Part shown: one piece after another, positions 15,780 to 29,151 of the stretch | Layout of the letters: each line of letters opens with the position of its first letter | How positions within the stretch are numbered: the first letter of the stretch is position 1 | Assembly: GCF_002157465.1 (NCBI RefSeq) | Contig: NZ_NHOC01000001.1 | Location: 211,261 to 275,260 of the forward strand | Origin: Butyricicoccus porcorum | GTDB lineage: Bacteria > Bacillota > Clostridia > Oscillospirales > Butyricicoccaceae | DNA: 64,000 nucleotides | Reading direction: 5' to 3' | The notes under the pieces: model-generated | What the model was told of the DNA's origin: nothing | Seen by the model: only the letters and a program-made list of their open reading frames with translations | Database searches by the model: none | Position numbers and translations under genes: made by a program

Positions 15780-16867
15780 AACACAGATGGCTTTCCGCCG
15801 CCCTGAGCGGTACACTGCTGCTCGGCCTGCTGACCGGCTGCGGCGGCCCGGGCACGGAATTTGACGGCACCAACCAGACCTCCGGCAGCTCCGACACGCT
15901 TAAAATTTACAACTGGGGCGAATACACCGGAGAAAACCTCATTGATAATTTCGAGGACGAATATGACTGCCATGTTATCATGGAATATTTCGATTCCAAT
16001 GAGATGATGTACACCAAGATCAGCGCGGGCGACAGCTATGACGTACTCATTCCGTCCGACTATATGATCGAACGCCTGATAAAGGAAAACTATCTCCAGC
16101 CGCTCGACAAAGAGATTATCACCAACATCGATCTGCTGGCGGATGACTGCCGCGGGCTGGATTACGACCCGGACAACACCTATTCCATCCCGTATTTCTG
16201 GGGCTCGGTCGGCATCGTCTACAACAAAAACACAGTCTCCCGCGATGACCTCGAGCGCGAAGGCTGGAACATCCTCGCGGACACCAAATATGCCGGCAGA
16301 CTGTATCTCTATGATTCCGAGCGCGATTCCTTCATGATGGCGCTCAAGGCGCTCGGCTATTCGATGAATACCGACAACGAGGATGAGATCAATGCGGCAT
16401 ATGAATGGCTGTGCAACGTCAACAACACGATGAAGCCGGTTTATGTCACCGATGAAATCATCGACAACATGATTAACGGCATCAAGGACATCGGCATTGT
16501 CTACAGCGGCGATGCAGCCTATATCCTGTCGGAAAATCCGGATATGGGGTATTACTGTCCCGACCAGGGCACAAACATCTGGAGTGATGCGATGGTTATT
16601 CCGAAAAATGCCTCCAATCCCGAGCTTGCCAACCTGTTTATCAACTATGTCCTGACGTATGACGCGTCGATGGACAACACGGAAACGGTCGGCTATACGT
16701 CCTCCAATGCGGAAGTCATGGCGGATGCCTACGGCGAAGGCGGCATTTACGAAGGCAATGAGGCGTATATCCCGCGCTCCGGCTACGACAAGGATGAAGT
16801 ATTCCGCGACAATGAAGTGCTGCGGAAAAAGCTCTCCGAGCTGTGGATTAAAGTCAAGGCAAAATAA
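15776..16867 (+). CDS. potD: Polyamine-binding lipoprotein PotD
   Basis: The 363-residue product has a lipoprotein signal peptide with lipobox LTGC (lipidated Cys at residue 22) and a periplasmic-type binding fold. LKIYNWGEYTGENLI near residue 42 and YDVLIPSDYMIERL are typical of PotD, where the W and acidic residues line the polyamine pocket. As the last pot gene, it delivers spermidine or putrescine from outside the membrane to PotBC. Confidence 0.93.
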   Translation: MKHRWLSAALSGTLLLGLLTGCGGPGTEFDGTNQTSGSSDTLKIYNWGEYTGENLIDNFEDEYDCHVIMEYFDSNEMMYTKISAGDSYDVLIPSDYMIERLIKENYLQPLDKEIITNIDLLADDCRGLDYDPDNTYSIPYFWGSVGIVYNKNTVSRDDLEREGWNILADTKYAGRLYLYDSERDSFMMALKALGYSMNTDNEDEINAAYEWLCNVNNTMKPVYVTDEIIDNMINGIKDIGIVYSGDAAYILSENPDMGYYCPDQGTNIWSDAMVIPKNASNPELANLFINYVLTYDASMDNTETVGYTSSNAEVMADAYGEGGIYEGNEAYIPRSGYDKDEVFRDNEVLRKKLSELWIKVKAK

Positions 16868-16882
16868 TTTTGCCCGCACATA

Positions 16883-16922
16883 CAAAAAGCAGAGAATGGA
16901 GCGCTCCATTCTCTGCTTTTTT
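16883..16922. terminator. Bidirectional terminator, pot operon / next gene
   Basis: A long perfect palindrome (GCAGAGAATGGAGC with its complement) is flanked by A5 and T6 runs. It serves the pot operon and the convergent minus-strand gene. Confidence 0.92.
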
Positions 16923-16930
16923 CGCGTCTG

Positions 16931-18766
16931 TTATGCCTCCGGCTGTGCTTCGCCTGCGGTTTCGTCCGGCTCGGCGGAACTCTCTTCTTCCGGGTCGGGC
17001 TGTGCGGCCTCGGACGCTGTCGCACCCTTCAGCCCTGCCTTTTGCAGCTGCTTGCCCTCGTCTGCCGTTTCGACATTCAGTGTAACGGTATCGCCCGTAC
17101 CCAGCAGGACAGCCTGCTCGTTGTCCGCCGCGCTGAGGATATAATACACATCCCCACCCTGCAAGCGGATATAATAATATGTCGTGCCGCTGATAACCGC
17201 GGTGCGGACATCGTCAATCACGCCGGTCATTTCCTCCGTTGCGGACTGTGTAACCTCTGCGCCATTGCTCTCCAACAGCTTGCGGTAATTCGCCTGACAG
17301 TCCTTGATGGTGGAACCGGTGGCGACAATCTGATACTGTGCCATGTTGACCATGCCGTACTGCTTGACCAGTCCCGCATTGTCCTTGAGCGCGACGGTAT
17401 ACGTCGGCTGGCCTTCGATCATCAGCAGAATCGGGAAGGTCGCGTCATAATTGAGGTGCTGTACGACGCCCTCTGCGCTCTCCATTGCGGAAAATTCCTC
17501 CGCGCCTGCGATTTCATAAAATTCCGTTTCGCGCGTGCGCAAATTGGTAAAGATAAAGCCGATATTGGATTCATCGCTCACAACCGAAGTCACGCCGGTG
17601 TAAATATACAGGTCATTGCCCTTCGGGATGTAGTTATAACCCTCTGTCGTGCGCACAACGCCCTTCTGACCGACCACCGAGTTGATCCAGCCGTTCTGAT
17701 AGCTGCCATACCAGTCATACTGCTGCATGATAATTTGCGGGCTGTATACGTTGTCAATCCAGTCGGGGATATCGCCCCGTTCATAGCGCGTGCATTCACC
17801 CGTCACCGGGTCGACCGTAATGACACCCTTGACATCCGTTCCGCTGAACAGCATGATTTTATGCTCCAGCACCGGGTAAACCCAATATGGATTGCCCGAT
17901 TCATCCAGCTCAAAATGCGGGTCGCCCAGCATGTCACATGGATAGTTGAACCGGACATGCCGCAGCAGGTTGTCATTGAAATATGCCTGCTGGGAATATT
18001 TGATGCCCTTGCCGTCTTCCAGCCGGACAATTTTGGTATTCTGTGTTTTCATATCGACGGTAATATAGGCCGGAATGCCGGTGCTGCGGTTCATAAACCA
18101 TTTGACAAAGCCGACATAATCCAGCGGCTGGACGCGCACCGGCGCACCCGCAACCGTCACCTGATAGGTATCATACAGCTCGAACTGCGAGACCTCATCG
18201 ACCAGATTACCGAGCGCACGGTTTGCCAGACGCGATGCGCTGTCCTTGTCCAGCAGCGGCACATTGTCAATCGTCGGCGTATATTCCTCGATTTGCTTCT
18301 GTTCAATCGAATCCTGCATCAGCGATGCATACTGATGTGACTGCAAAATCGGGCTGGACAGCAGGGCCAGCGCAAAAAAGGCCACAACGCCAACGCCGAT
18401 CACTGCCGTGCACACCCGGCGCAGGTTGGACGCAAACGAACCCCTACACAGCGCACTGGTCAGCACCATCAGGATAAGCAGGTTTTCCCCTGCGAACGCC
18501 CAGAAGCCTGTGCTCTGAATATTGATCGCAGGCAGCGAGACATAGAACTGCACCAGCAACTGGAGGACAAACAGCACGGCTGTCAGCACAATGCGGCTGG
18601 CTTTGGTCTTCTCCTGCGGTTTTTTGTGGTTCTTCTTTTTGTCGCGGAACTGGCGGAGCTGTTCCTTCCAGTTTTTCTTTGGCGGCTGATTCCCAAACGG
18701 GCCCTGCCCAAACGGATTTTCCCCAAACGGGCTTTGTTGCCCAAAGAAATCGTTGTTGTTCATCAT
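16931..18766 (-). CDS. Large membrane-anchored protein of unknown function
   Basis: The 611-residue protein starts with a low-complexity repeat region (FFGQQSPFGENPFGQGPFG), then a basic stretch, and three to four hydrophobic segments between residues 55 and 145. A large domain of about 400 residues follows, rich in aromatic residues and probably extracytoplasmic, and the tail is acidic (DPEEESSAEPDE). The start could be either of two adjacent ATGs (18766 or 18763) behind GGGAGGAAAC. It is monocistronic with its own promoter and terminator. I do not recognise the family. The NPFGQGPFG repeats recall short cytoplasmic interaction tails, but no function can be assigned. Confidence 0.85.
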   Translation of the reverse strand: MMNNNDFFGQQSPFGENPFGQGPFGNQPPKKNWKEQLRQFRDKKKNHKKPQEKTKASRIVLTAVLFVLQLLVQFYVSLPAINIQSTGFWAFAGENLLILMVLTSALCRGSFASNLRRVCTAVIGVGVVAFFALALLSSPILQSHQYASLMQDSIEQKQIEEYTPTIDNVPLLDKDSASRLANRALGNLVDEVSQFELYDTYQVTVAGAPVRVQPLDYVGFVKWFMNRSTGIPAYITVDMKTQNTKIVRLEDGKGIKYSQQAYFNDNLLRHVRFNYPCDMLGDPHFELDESGNPYWVYPVLEHKIMLFSGTDVKGVITVDPVTGECTRYERGDIPDWIDNVYSPQIIMQQYDWYGSYQNGWINSVVGQKGVVRTTEGYNYIPKGNDLYIYTGVTSVVSDESNIGFIFTNLRTRETEFYEIAGAEEFSAMESAEGVVQHLNYDATFPILLMIEGQPTYTVALKDNAGLVKQYGMVNMAQYQIVATGSTIKDCQANYRKLLESNGAEVTQSATEEMTGVIDDVRTAVISGTTYYYIRLQGGDVYYILSAADNEQAVLLGTGDTVTLNVETADEGKQLQKAGLKGATASEAAQPDPEEESSAEPDETAGEAQPEA

Positions 18767-18816
18767 GTTTCCTCCCTCTCTCCCCGGGGAATGTTCCTCC
18801 GGATAAGTTTACCCCT

Positions 18817-18845
18817 ATGGTACTATATTTGGACAAACAAGTCAA
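18817..18845 (-). promoter_or_regulatory. Promoter of the large membrane protein gene
   Basis: On the minus strand, TTGACT (18840-18845), 17-base spacer and TACCAT (18817-18822). Confidence 0.6.
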
Positions 18846-18879
18846 TTTTGTGTAGGAAAAAGCGGGGGTTCGCCGCGCG

Positions 18880-18907
18880 AAAAAGCCGCCCGTCGTGGGC
18901 GGCTTTT
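18880..18907 (-). terminator. Terminator of the heat-shock operon
   Basis: 11-bp stem AAAAGCCGCCC (18881-18891) / GGGCGGCTTTT (18897-18907), with a T-rich tail on the minus strand, 10 bases after the dnaJ stop. Confidence 0.85.
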
Positions 18908-18916
18908 GCTGTGTCA

Positions 18917-20071
18917 TCAGTCCTTTTTGCCGAACAGATCCTTCATCTTGTCGCGGAACGACTTGCGGCCCGGATGGTTCTGCGGCGTATCGCTGTCCTC
19001 CAGCTCACGCAGCAGTTCCTTTTGTTTGTCGTTCAGGTTCTTCGGTATCTCGAGCGTGACCTTGACATACTGGTCGCCGCGGCCGCGCCCGTTGACCATC
19101 TGGATGCCCTTGCCGCGCATGCGGAAGACGGTACCCGGCTGGGTGCCTGCCGGCATGCTGTATTCCACCTTGCCGTCAATCGTCGGAACAATCAGCTTTT
19201 CACCGAGGCATGCCTGTGCATACGAAATCGGAACCTCACACCATACGTCATACCCATCGCGCTGGAACAGCGGATGCGGACGAATGGATACGGTGACAAT
19301 GACATCGCCTGCCGGGCCGCCGTTGGTGCCTGCGCCGCCCTGACCGCGCAGTGCGACACTCTGACCGTCATCGATGCCCGCCGGGATGGAGACCTTCAGC
19401 GTGCGCGAACGGCGCTCCGTACCGGTACCGTGGCACTTCTTACACGGCTTCTTGATGATCTTGCCCGTGCCGCGGCAGTTGGAGCACGGCGAAGAGCTGG
19501 AGAATGCGCCGAACGGCGTTCTCTGGGTCTGCTGTACCGTGCCGGTGCCGTGACAGGTCGGACAGGTTTCCGGAGTATAGCCCTTTTCCGCGCCCGTGCC
19601 GCCGCATTCGGTGCACTTCTCGACGCGGTCAATCGTGATTTCCTTTTCACAGCCGAATACCGCTTCCTCAAAGCTCAGTACGACAGATCGGCGGATGGAC
19701 TCACCCTGACGCGGTGCATTCGCGCGGCTCTGGCGCGAAGAACCACCGAAACCGCCGCCGAAAAAGCTGCCGAAAATGTCGCCGAGGTCGACGTCTTCAA
19801 AGCCGCCGAAGCCGCCTGCGCCCTGTCCTGCGCCATAGTTCGGATCGACACCCGCGAAACCAAACTGGTCGTAACGCGCGCGCTTCTCCTTGTCGGAGAG
19901 GATTTCATATGCCTCTCCGGCTTCCTTGAACTTGTCTGCGGCTTCCGGGTTATCTTTATTCAGATCGGGGTGATATTTTTTTGCCAGCTTGCGGTACGCC
20001 TTTTTGATCTCGTCATCGGTCGCACCCTTGCTGACGCCAAGCACCTCGTAATAGTCTCTTTTATCAGCCAT
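18917..20071 (-). CDS. dnaJ: Chaperone protein DnaJ
   Basis: The 384-residue Hsp40 has the J domain with HPD ([11 protein letters not shown], about residues 31-41), a Gly/Phe-rich linker, four CxxCxGxG zinc repeats ([32 protein letters not shown]) and the C-terminal substrate-binding domain. It delivers unfolded clients to DnaK and stimulates its ATPase. It is the last gene of hrcA-grpE-dnaK-dnaJ. Confidence 0.98.
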   Translation of the reverse strand: MADKRDYYEVLGVSKGATDDEIKKAYRKLAKKYHPDLNKDNPEAADKFKEAGEAYEILSDKEKRARYDQFGFAGVDPNYGAGQGAGGFGGFEDVDLGDIFGSFFGGGFGGSSRQSRANAPRQGESIRRSVVLSFEEAVFGCEKEITIDRVEKCTECGGTGAEKGYTPETCPTCHGTGTVQQTQRTPFGAFSSSSPCSNCRGTGKIIKKPCKKCHGTGTERRSRTLKVSIPAGIDDGQSVALRGQGGAGTNGGPAGDVIVTVSIRPHPLFQRDGYDVWCEVPISYAQACLGEKLIVPTIDGKVEYSMPAGTQPGTVFRMRGKGIQMVNGRGRGDQYVKVTLEIPKNLNDKQKELLRELEDSDTPQNHPGRKSFRDKMKDLFGKKD

Positions 20072-20190
20072 ATGCTATGACCCTCCTGCAAATGTAAGGG
20101 GCGAACCGGGATGAACCGTGTCGCCGGAATAAATGAGGTTATCTTGCGGCTGCCGGAATGCACATGTTTTTCTCATCCGAACAGCCGACA

Positions 20191-20215
20191 AGGCAGGTTG
20201 AATCCCAACCTGCCT
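20191..20215 (-). terminator. Hairpin between dnaK and dnaJ
   Basis: A 9-bp stem (AGGCAGGTT / AACCTGCCT) lies in the 164-base dnaK-dnaJ gap. It has no T-run, so it more likely modulates the dnaK:dnaJ ratio or mRNA stability than ends transcription. Confidence 0.45.
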
Positions 20216-20235
20216 GCCGTCTTGTTTCTATTGGA

Positions 20236-22098
<1,863 letters not shown>

Positions 22099-22130
22099 CT
22101 ATTTAGAAAAGATGTTATTTTACAAAGAAT

Positions 22131-22697
22131 TCAGTTTGCGACCTTGACCATCGCCGTGCGGATGATCTTGTCGCCGTGACGGAAGCCCTTCTGGAAGCAT
22201 TCTACAATGCTGTTCTCCTCGAGGTCTTCGTCTTCGATATGCATGACCGCGTTGTGTACGGTCGGATCGAATGCGGAGCCGGGCTCCGCGGTGATGATTT
22301 CGACGCCGAGCGATTCGAGCGCAGACTCAAACTGCCGTGCTGTCATTTCGACGCCTTTTTTATATTCGGTATCGGCGGTTTCCTGCGCCAGCGCACGCTC
22401 CAGATTGTCATAAATCGGAAGGATGGCGGACAGGGCCTTTCCGGTTGCCTCCGAGCGGATCATATCGCGTTCCTTTACGACGCGCTTGCGGAAGTTGTCG
22501 TATTCGGCAGCCATGCGCATATAGCGGTCATTCAGCTCATCAAACTGCTTTTGCAGTTTTTCCTCTGCGGTCAGCTCTTTTTTTTCTTCGGCCGATTCCG
22601 CCTCAGCAGCTCCGGCAGCCTTTTCCGCCTGCGCAGCCGCTGCGGTTTCCGCTTCCTGCTGAACGGTTTCCTGCTCTACGCTGTCTTTGGTTTCCAT
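22131..22697 (-). CDS. grpE: Nucleotide exchange factor GrpE
   Basis: The 188-residue product has a long N-terminal coiled coil rich in E, A and K, then FDELNDRYMRMAAEYDNFRK and the C-terminal beta domain ending in a DKIIRTAMVKVAN motif. It releases ADP from DnaK. The start at 22697 (METKDS) follows AGGAGG by 11 bases; the upstream in-frame ATG at 22727 would swallow that site. It is 44 bases upstream of dnaK. Confidence 0.96.
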   Translation of the reverse strand: METKDSVEQETVQQEAETAAAAQAEKAAGAAEAESAEEKKELTAEEKLQKQFDELNDRYMRMAAEYDNFRKRVVKERDMIRSEATGKALSAILPIYDNLERALAQETADTEYKKGVEMTARQFESALESLGVEIITAEPGSAFDPTVHNAVMHIEDEDLEENSIVECFQKGFRHGDKIIRTAMVKVAN

Positions 22698-22764
22698 GTG
22701 TGGTCGTTCCTCCTCCATCGCCGCCATGCCGCGGCGGGGTAATCATATGCTATGCAACTGCATG

Positions 22765-23814
22765 CTAGTCTTCGTCGAAAAAGGTCTCGGCAATCAAACG
22801 ATTGAGCCCTTTGGAGAACAGCGCCAGCCGTGCGGACAGCTTCGCGTAATCCATTCGGGTCGGGCCGACGATCCCGATCAGGCCGCGTCCGACTGAGCCG
22901 ATGTTATAGGTCGCATAGACCATGCTCGCGTTCTGCATCGGTCCCTTGCCGTTTTCCGGCCCGATGGTGATGCGCACGCCGTCGATGTCGCGGGTAAACG
23001 CCCGCAGGGCAGGCATGTTGCTTTCATCCGAGATGAAATCCAGCAGCTCCTGTGCCTTGTGCACATCCCTATATTCCGGATATGCCAGCAGCTTGGAGGC
23101 ACCCTGCAAAAATACCTTCTGTTCGCTCATCTCCTCGATGAACTCATTGAGAAATTCTGCAACCAGTGTCAGCAGTGCGGTGACACCTGCGGCGCGGCGG
23201 ACGATGTCGAACCGTTCCGGCGTGATGGCATCGATCGGGATGCCGGTCAGCGTCTGGTTGAGCACATAAGTCAGCAGCTCCGCCTCATCCGCTGTCACCG
23301 GAGCCGCAGTGCGCAGCATCTTGTTTTTGACAACGCCGCTGTCGGTGACGGCAACGATGACAAAATCCACCGGGCTGACTGAGATAATCTGGAATTTCCG
23401 GATGGTGACGCGCTGCATCACCGGCGTGACGGCGAGCGTCGTATAATCGGTCAGATTGGAAATCAGCTTGCCGGCCTCAGACACCATGCGGTCAAGCTCC
23501 TTGACCTTGAGCTTCATAACCGAATTGATGCGGTCGACGTCAGCGGCGGTCAGATTTGGCTGACCCATCAGCTCATCGACATACAGGCGATAGCCTGCGG
23601 GCGACGGAATGCGTCCGGCAGAGGTGTGCGGTTTTTCCAGATAGCCCATTTCCTCCAGCTCGCTCATCTCATTGCGGATGGTAGCGGAAGAAAATCCAAG
23701 CTCCGGACGGCTCGCAATCGCCTTGGAGCCAACCGGCTCTGCCGTGCGAATATAATCGCCGATGATTGTCTTTAAGATCAGTTTTTTTCGTGCGGACAGC
23801 TCCACGGTGTTCAC
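22765..23814 (-). CDS. hrcA: Heat-inducible transcription repressor HrcA
   Basis: The 349-residue repressor has an N-terminal winged helix (RKKLILKTIIGDYIRTAEPV, SSATIRNEMSELEEMGYL) followed by the GAF-like domain. HrcA binds CIRCE and blocks the heat-shock operon; chaperone availability keeps it active. Being first in the operon and preceded by CIRCE, it autoregulates. Confidence 0.97.
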   Translation of the reverse strand: MNTVELSARKKLILKTIIGDYIRTAEPVGSKAIASRPELGFSSATIRNEMSELEEMGYLEKPHTSAGRIPSPAGYRLYVDELMGQPNLTAADVDRINSVMKLKVKELDRMVSEAGKLISNLTDYTTLAVTPVMQRVTIRKFQIISVSPVDFVIVAVTDSGVVKNKMLRTAAPVTADEAELLTYVLNQTLTGIPIDAITPERFDIVRRAAGVTALLTLVAEFLNEFIEEMSEQKVFLQGASKLLAYPEYRDVHKAQELLDFISDESNMPALRAFTRDIDGVRITIGPENGKGPMQNASMVYATYNIGSVGRGLIGIVGPTRMDYAKLSARLALFSKGLNRLIAETFFDED

Positions 23815-23835
23815 CTCCTGATGATTCCGGGTGCT

Positions 23836-23862
23836 TTAGCACTGTCTTGCTTTGAGTGTTAG
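23836..23862 (-). promoter_or_regulatory. Second, degenerate CIRCE
   Basis: TTAGCACTG, 9 bases, GAGTGTTAG: one mismatch in the left arm and two in the right against CIRCE, with the correct 9-base spacing. It overlaps the perfect CIRCE by 4 bases. Confidence 0.6.
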
Positions 23863-23885
23863 CACTCAACCTCTCTGAGTGCTAA
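23859..23885 (-). promoter_or_regulatory. CIRCE operator
   Basis: Perfect TTAGCACTC-N9-GAGTGCTAA, the HrcA binding site, immediately downstream of the -10 element of the hrcA promoter. Confidence 0.98.
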
Positions 23886-23889
23886 ATAC

Positions 23890-23918
23890 AAGATACCACC
23901 CGTCCCCCGCAATGTCAA
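23890..23918 (-). promoter_or_regulatory. Sigma-A promoter of hrcA-grpE-dnaK-dnaJ
   Basis: On the minus strand, TTGACA (23913-23918), 17-base spacer and TATCTT (23890-23895). CIRCE starts 5 bases after it. Confidence 0.88.
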
Positions 23919-24168
23919 GGAAAAGCCGGGGAAATTCTGTGAATAATTTGTGAATGTTGAAAATTGCTGTAAAATTGACCGTTTGGGGCAGAATTTCCCG
24001 GCGGGATTTGGGCAGTTTTTCAAATCAGGTGTCTGTTCCCTGCGCGCGCCGGTTTCACGGCGCGAGCCAGACCCGCAGAAGGAGCCGCTTGGATTGCACG
24101 AACCGGTTCCGTCTCTCCTCTGTGCGCGTCGGCACTACTTTTTCCGTTGTTTTTATGCGCAATTTCCG

Positions 24169-24197
24169 TTGTCCAGCACGAAATGCTATGATATACT
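24169..24197 (+). promoter_or_regulatory. Promoter of lepA
   Basis: TTGTCC (24169-24174), 17-base spacer and TATACT (24192-24197). The interval 23919-24168 between the divergent promoters holds no gene that I can see. Confidence 0.7.
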
Positions 24198-24288
24198 AGT
24201 ATTTACGATAAAACGGCGGGCATACCTGCCGCCGTGAACGCCTGCCGCAGAGCAGCTTCTCCTGCTGTGCGGCGCAAAAGGAGCAATC

Positions 24289-26089
<1,801 letters not shown>

Positions 26090-26100
<11 letters not shown>

Positions 26101-27214
26101 GCTGGGTATCTATATCCATGTGCCGTTCTGCGCGGCAAAATGTGCCTACTGTGATTTCTATTCCGTTGCGGGACAGCCGCAGCAGTGGGATGCCTATGTG
26201 CACCGCCTGCTGGCGCAGCTCGTCCAGGCCGCGCCGGACTGTACCGATTATACCATCGATACAATTTACTTCGGCGGCGGCACGCCCAGCCTGCTGGGCG
26301 GTGCGCGCATCGCGCGCACGCTGGACGAGCTGCGGCGGCGGTATGCTGTCGAGCCAAATGCGGAAATCACCGTCGAAGCCAATCCGGACTCCATGACAGA
26401 CGAATTTCTGTCAATCTCGCGCGAAGCAGGTGTAACCCGCCTGTCGATGGGCATTCAGTCGGCGCACGACGAAGAGCTGCGCGCCCTTGGGCGTATCCAT
26501 ACATTCGCTCAGGCACAGGATGCCTTTTTCCGTGCCCGGCGTGCGGGCTTTGATAACCTCAGTGTCGATCTGATGATGTATGCTCTGCCGGGACAGACTG
26601 TCCCACAGCTGGAACAGTCGATTGACGCGCTGCTCGCACTGGAGCCGGAACACCTGTCGTGCTACGGGCTAACTGTCGAGCCGCACACGCCGCTTGGACA
26701 ACAGAATCCCATCCTGCCGGAGGAAGACACACAGGCAGATATGTATCTGCTGCTATGTGAAAAAATGGCACAGGCAGGCTTTGAACACTACGAAATTTCC
26801 AATTTTGCGCGCGAAAGCCACTTCCGCAGCCGCCACAACAGCCGGTATTGGGCACAGTCGCCCTATCTCGGCTTCGGCCCCGGTGCACACGCCGATTTCG
26901 GCGGACAACGCATCGAATGGCCGCGTGACCTCAGCACATGGCTGGCAGGGACTGCCCGCCCGGTCATAGAAGACGAGCACATTGACCGCGCACTGGAATA
27001 TATCATGCTCTCCCTCCGCACCTCGGACGGCTGGGATGCAGCATACTACCGCGCCACATTCGGACGCGATCCCACCCCTATTGAGCAGGCATTTTCCGTC
27101 CTGCCACCAACCCATATCAGTCATACAGGAAGCCACTGGCATCTCACTGACGCCGGATTCCTGATTTCCAATCCCATTATTCTCGCCGCGCTCGACGCGG
27201 CTGAAACGCACTAG
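26090..27214 (+). CDS. hemW: HemW-like radical SAM protein
   Basis: The 374-residue protein has the radical-SAM cluster motif CxxxCxxC (C14, C18, C21 in [12 protein letters not shown]), the YFGGGTPS glycine motif and a HemW C-terminal domain. HemW-family proteins act as haem chaperones and were long mislabelled coproporphyrinogen III oxidase; CAAKCAYC with the extra cysteine-free spacing fits HemW. The start at 26090 overlaps the lepA stop by 11 bases. The longer frame back to 25916 is inside lepA in another frame and is rejected. Confidence 0.9.
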
Positions 27215-27226
27215 GAGGAAACAAAC

Positions 27227-27499
27227 ATGCGTGCAATGTTAACCGTAGCAGGTAAGGACCGTACCGGCGTCATCGCCCGGATTTCCAACACCCTGAGCAG
27301 TCATTCCATCAACATCGTTGATGTCCGTCAGAACATCATGGGCGGCGACCTGTTCGCCATGATTATGCTCGTCGAGCTGGAAAACTGTGATATCAGCTTC
27401 CCGGCACTGACCGCACAGCTGGAAGCGGACGGCGTAGAGCTGGGCATGAAGGTGCACCTGATGCATGAGGATATCTTCAACGCCATGCACCGCATCTGA
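27227..27499 (+). CDS. ACT-domain protein (UPF0237)
   Basis: The 90-residue protein is a single ACT domain ([20 protein letters not shown], then [10 protein letters not shown]). These small proteins are thought to bind amino acids or similar ligands. GGAGGAAACAAAC precedes the start. It is nearly always found directly upstream of a UPF0210/PFL gene, as here (14 bases), so the two probably work together. Confidence 0.92.
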   Translation: MRAMLTVAGKDRTGVIARISNTLSSHSINIVDVRQNIMGGDLFAMIMLVELENCDISFPALTAQLEADGVELGMKVHLMHEDIFNAMHRI

Positions 27500-27513
27500 G
27501 AGGAGTCCGCATT

Positions 27514-28872
27514 ATGATTAACAGCTTTGACATCATGGAAACCATCAAGATGATCGAGGATGAGCATCTGGATATCCGTACCATTACCATGGGTATCTCC
27601 CTGCTCGACTGTATCTCCGATGACATCAATGCGGTTTCCGACAAAATCTATGAGAAGATTACACGCAAGGCGGAAAATCTTGTCAAAACCGGCGAGCAGA
27701 TTGAAGCTGAGCTTGGCATTCCGATTATCCACAAGCGCATTTCTGTCACCCCGATTTCCATGATCGGTGCGGCGACTGATGCAACCTCATATGTCCCGCT
27801 GGCACAGGCACTCAACCGCGCGGCAGAGACCTGTGGTGTCAACTTTGTCGGCGGCTTTTCTGCCCTCGTTCAGAAGGGCTTTGCCAAGGGCGATGAAATT
27901 CTGATCCGCTCTATTCCGGAAGCACTGGCTACGACCGATCTGGTATGCTCTTCGGTCAATGTCGCATCCACCAAAGCAGGCATCAACCTTGACGCTGTCC
28001 GCATGATGGGTGAGGTCATCCGTGAGACCGCCGAACTGACCGCCGATCAGCAGTGCATCGGCGCAGGCAAGCTGGTTGTCTTTGCCAATGCCGTTGAGGA
28101 CAATCCGTTCATGGCAGGTGCATTTCACGGTGTCGGTGAAGCGGACTGTGTGCTGAATATCGGTGTATCCGGCCCGGGCGTTGTTCATTCGGCCATCCGC
28201 CGTGCAGGTGACTGTTCGATTAACGAAGTCGCAGATATCATCAAAAAGACTGCATTCAAGATCACCCGTATGGGTCAGCTGGTTGGTTCGATTGCATCCG
28301 AACGCCTCGGCGTACCGTTTGGCATTGTCGATCTGTCGCTCGCACCGACCCCGGCAGTTGGCGACTCAGTCGCACGCATTCTGGAGGAAGTCGGCCTGGA
28401 ATGCTGCGGCACACATGGTACAACGGCAATTCTCGCCATGCTGAATGACGCGGTCAAGAAGGGCGGCGTCATGGCCTCCGCTTCGGTCGGCGGTCTGTCC
28501 GGTGCATTTATCCCGGTTTCGGAAGACGAGGGCATGATTCATGCCGTACAGGAAGGTGCGCTGCATCTGGACAAGCTGGAAGCCATGACTGCGGTCTGCT
28601 CGGTCGGTCTGGATATGATCGCCATTCCGGGTGACACTCCGGCAGAAACCATCTCCGCTATTATCGCGGATGAAGCTGCCATCGGTGTTGTCAACTGCAA
28701 GACCACGGCTGTCCGTGTCATCCCGGCCATCGGTCACAAGGTGGGCGACGAGCTTGAATTCGGCGGTCTGCTGGGTTCGGCTCCGGTTATGGATGTCCAT
28801 CCGTTCTCCTCTGCGAAGTTCATCCACCGCGGCGGACGTATCCCCGCGCCGATGCATTCGCTCAAGAACTGA
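27514..28872 (+). CDS. PFL-family protein (UPF0210/DUF711)
   Basis: The 452-residue protein belongs to the UPF0210 family, whose structures resemble pyruvate formate-lyase-like barrels but whose reaction is unknown. Characteristic stretches include [27 protein letters not shown] and the C-terminal GAPVMDVH-type segment (here [13 protein letters not shown]). No glycyl-radical motif (RVxGY) is visible, so it is not an active PFL. Pairing with the ACT protein upstream is conserved in Firmicutes. Confidence 0.92.
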   Translation: MINSFDIMETIKMIEDEHLDIRTITMGISLLDCISDDINAVSDKIYEKITRKAENLVKTGEQIEAELGIPIIHKRISVTPISMIGAATDATSYVPLAQALNRAAETCGVNFVGGFSALVQKGFAKGDEILIRSIPEALATTDLVCSSVNVASTKAGINLDAVRMMGEVIRETAELTADQQCIGAGKLVVFANAVEDNPFMAGAFHGVGEADCVLNIGVSGPGVVHSAIRRAGDCSINEVADIIKKTAFKITRMGQLVGSIASERLGVPFGIVDLSLAPTPAVGDSVARILEEVGLECCGTHGTTAILAMLNDAVKKGGVMASASVGGLSGAFIPVSEDEGMIHAVQEGALHLDKLEAMTAVCSVGLDMIAIPGDTPAETISAIIADEAAIGVVNCKTTAVRVIPAIGHKVGDELEFGGLLGSAPVMDVHPFSSAKFIHRGGRIPAPMHSLKN

Positions 28873-28877
28873 CCGAT

Positions 28878-28979
28878 ATGAAACGGGTCAAACAGCTCTG
28901 GCGGCGGTTCCGCACATGGTATGCCGCCGGCATGTTCGGCATGACCGCTCTGCTCGGGCTGCTCGGACGAAAAAAGTAA
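28878..28979 (+). CDS. Possible 33-residue cationic small protein
   Basis: This short frame begins 6 bases after the UPF0210 stop. It encodes a basic N-terminal half (MKRVKQLWRRFRTWYAA) and a hydrophobic C-terminal helix ending in GRKK, which would suit a membrane-associated peptide. There is no clear ribosome-binding site, so translation would depend on coupling with the upstream gene. Could be chance. Confidence 0.35.
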   Translation: MKRVKQLWRRFRTWYAAGMFGMTALLGLLGRKK

Positions 28980-29024
28980 AAAATACAGGCGCACGGCTGC
29001 GGAAATCTTCTGCCCGTGCGCCTG
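28980..29024 (-). terminator. Terminator of the toxin mRNA
   Basis: The 11-bp stem CAGGCGCACGG (28986-28996) / CCGTGCGCCTG (29014-29024) is followed on the minus strand by TATTTTTTAC. A toxin transcript ending here would contain the complete complement of the antitoxin RNA. Confidence 0.7.
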
Positions 29025-29025
29025 C

Positions 29026-29054
29026 TTGACAATTGGTCAAAAACATTGTATTCT
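29026..29054 (+). promoter_or_regulatory. Promoter of the antitoxin RNA
   Basis: TTGACA (29026-29031), 17-base spacer and TATTCT (29049-29054), facing into the 3' end of the toxin gene. Confidence 0.82.
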
Positions 29055-29060
29055 GTAAAC

Positions 29061-29151
29061 AGAAAAACAAGGCACACCGACAGACGGTTCGCCCTCCGTG
29101 ACTGAGTTTAAGTAACCCGCCTTATTGGGAGATCAGGCGGGTTACTTTTTT
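29061..29151 (+). ncRNA. Putative antisense antitoxin RNA (RatA-like arrangement)
   Basis: From the promoter above, a transcript of about 90 bases runs to the terminator stem AGTAACCCGCCT (29111-29122) / AGGCGGGTTACT (29135-29146) with T6. It has no ORF. It is fully antisense to the 3' untranslated region of the toxin gene and includes the toxin stop codon (29142-29144). This is the arrangement of txpA/ratA in Bacillus. Confidence 0.75.
29111..29151 (+). terminator. Terminator of the antitoxin RNA
   Basis: 12-bp perfect stem followed by TTTTTT. The same stem forms in the toxin mRNA just beyond its stop codon. Confidence 0.88.
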
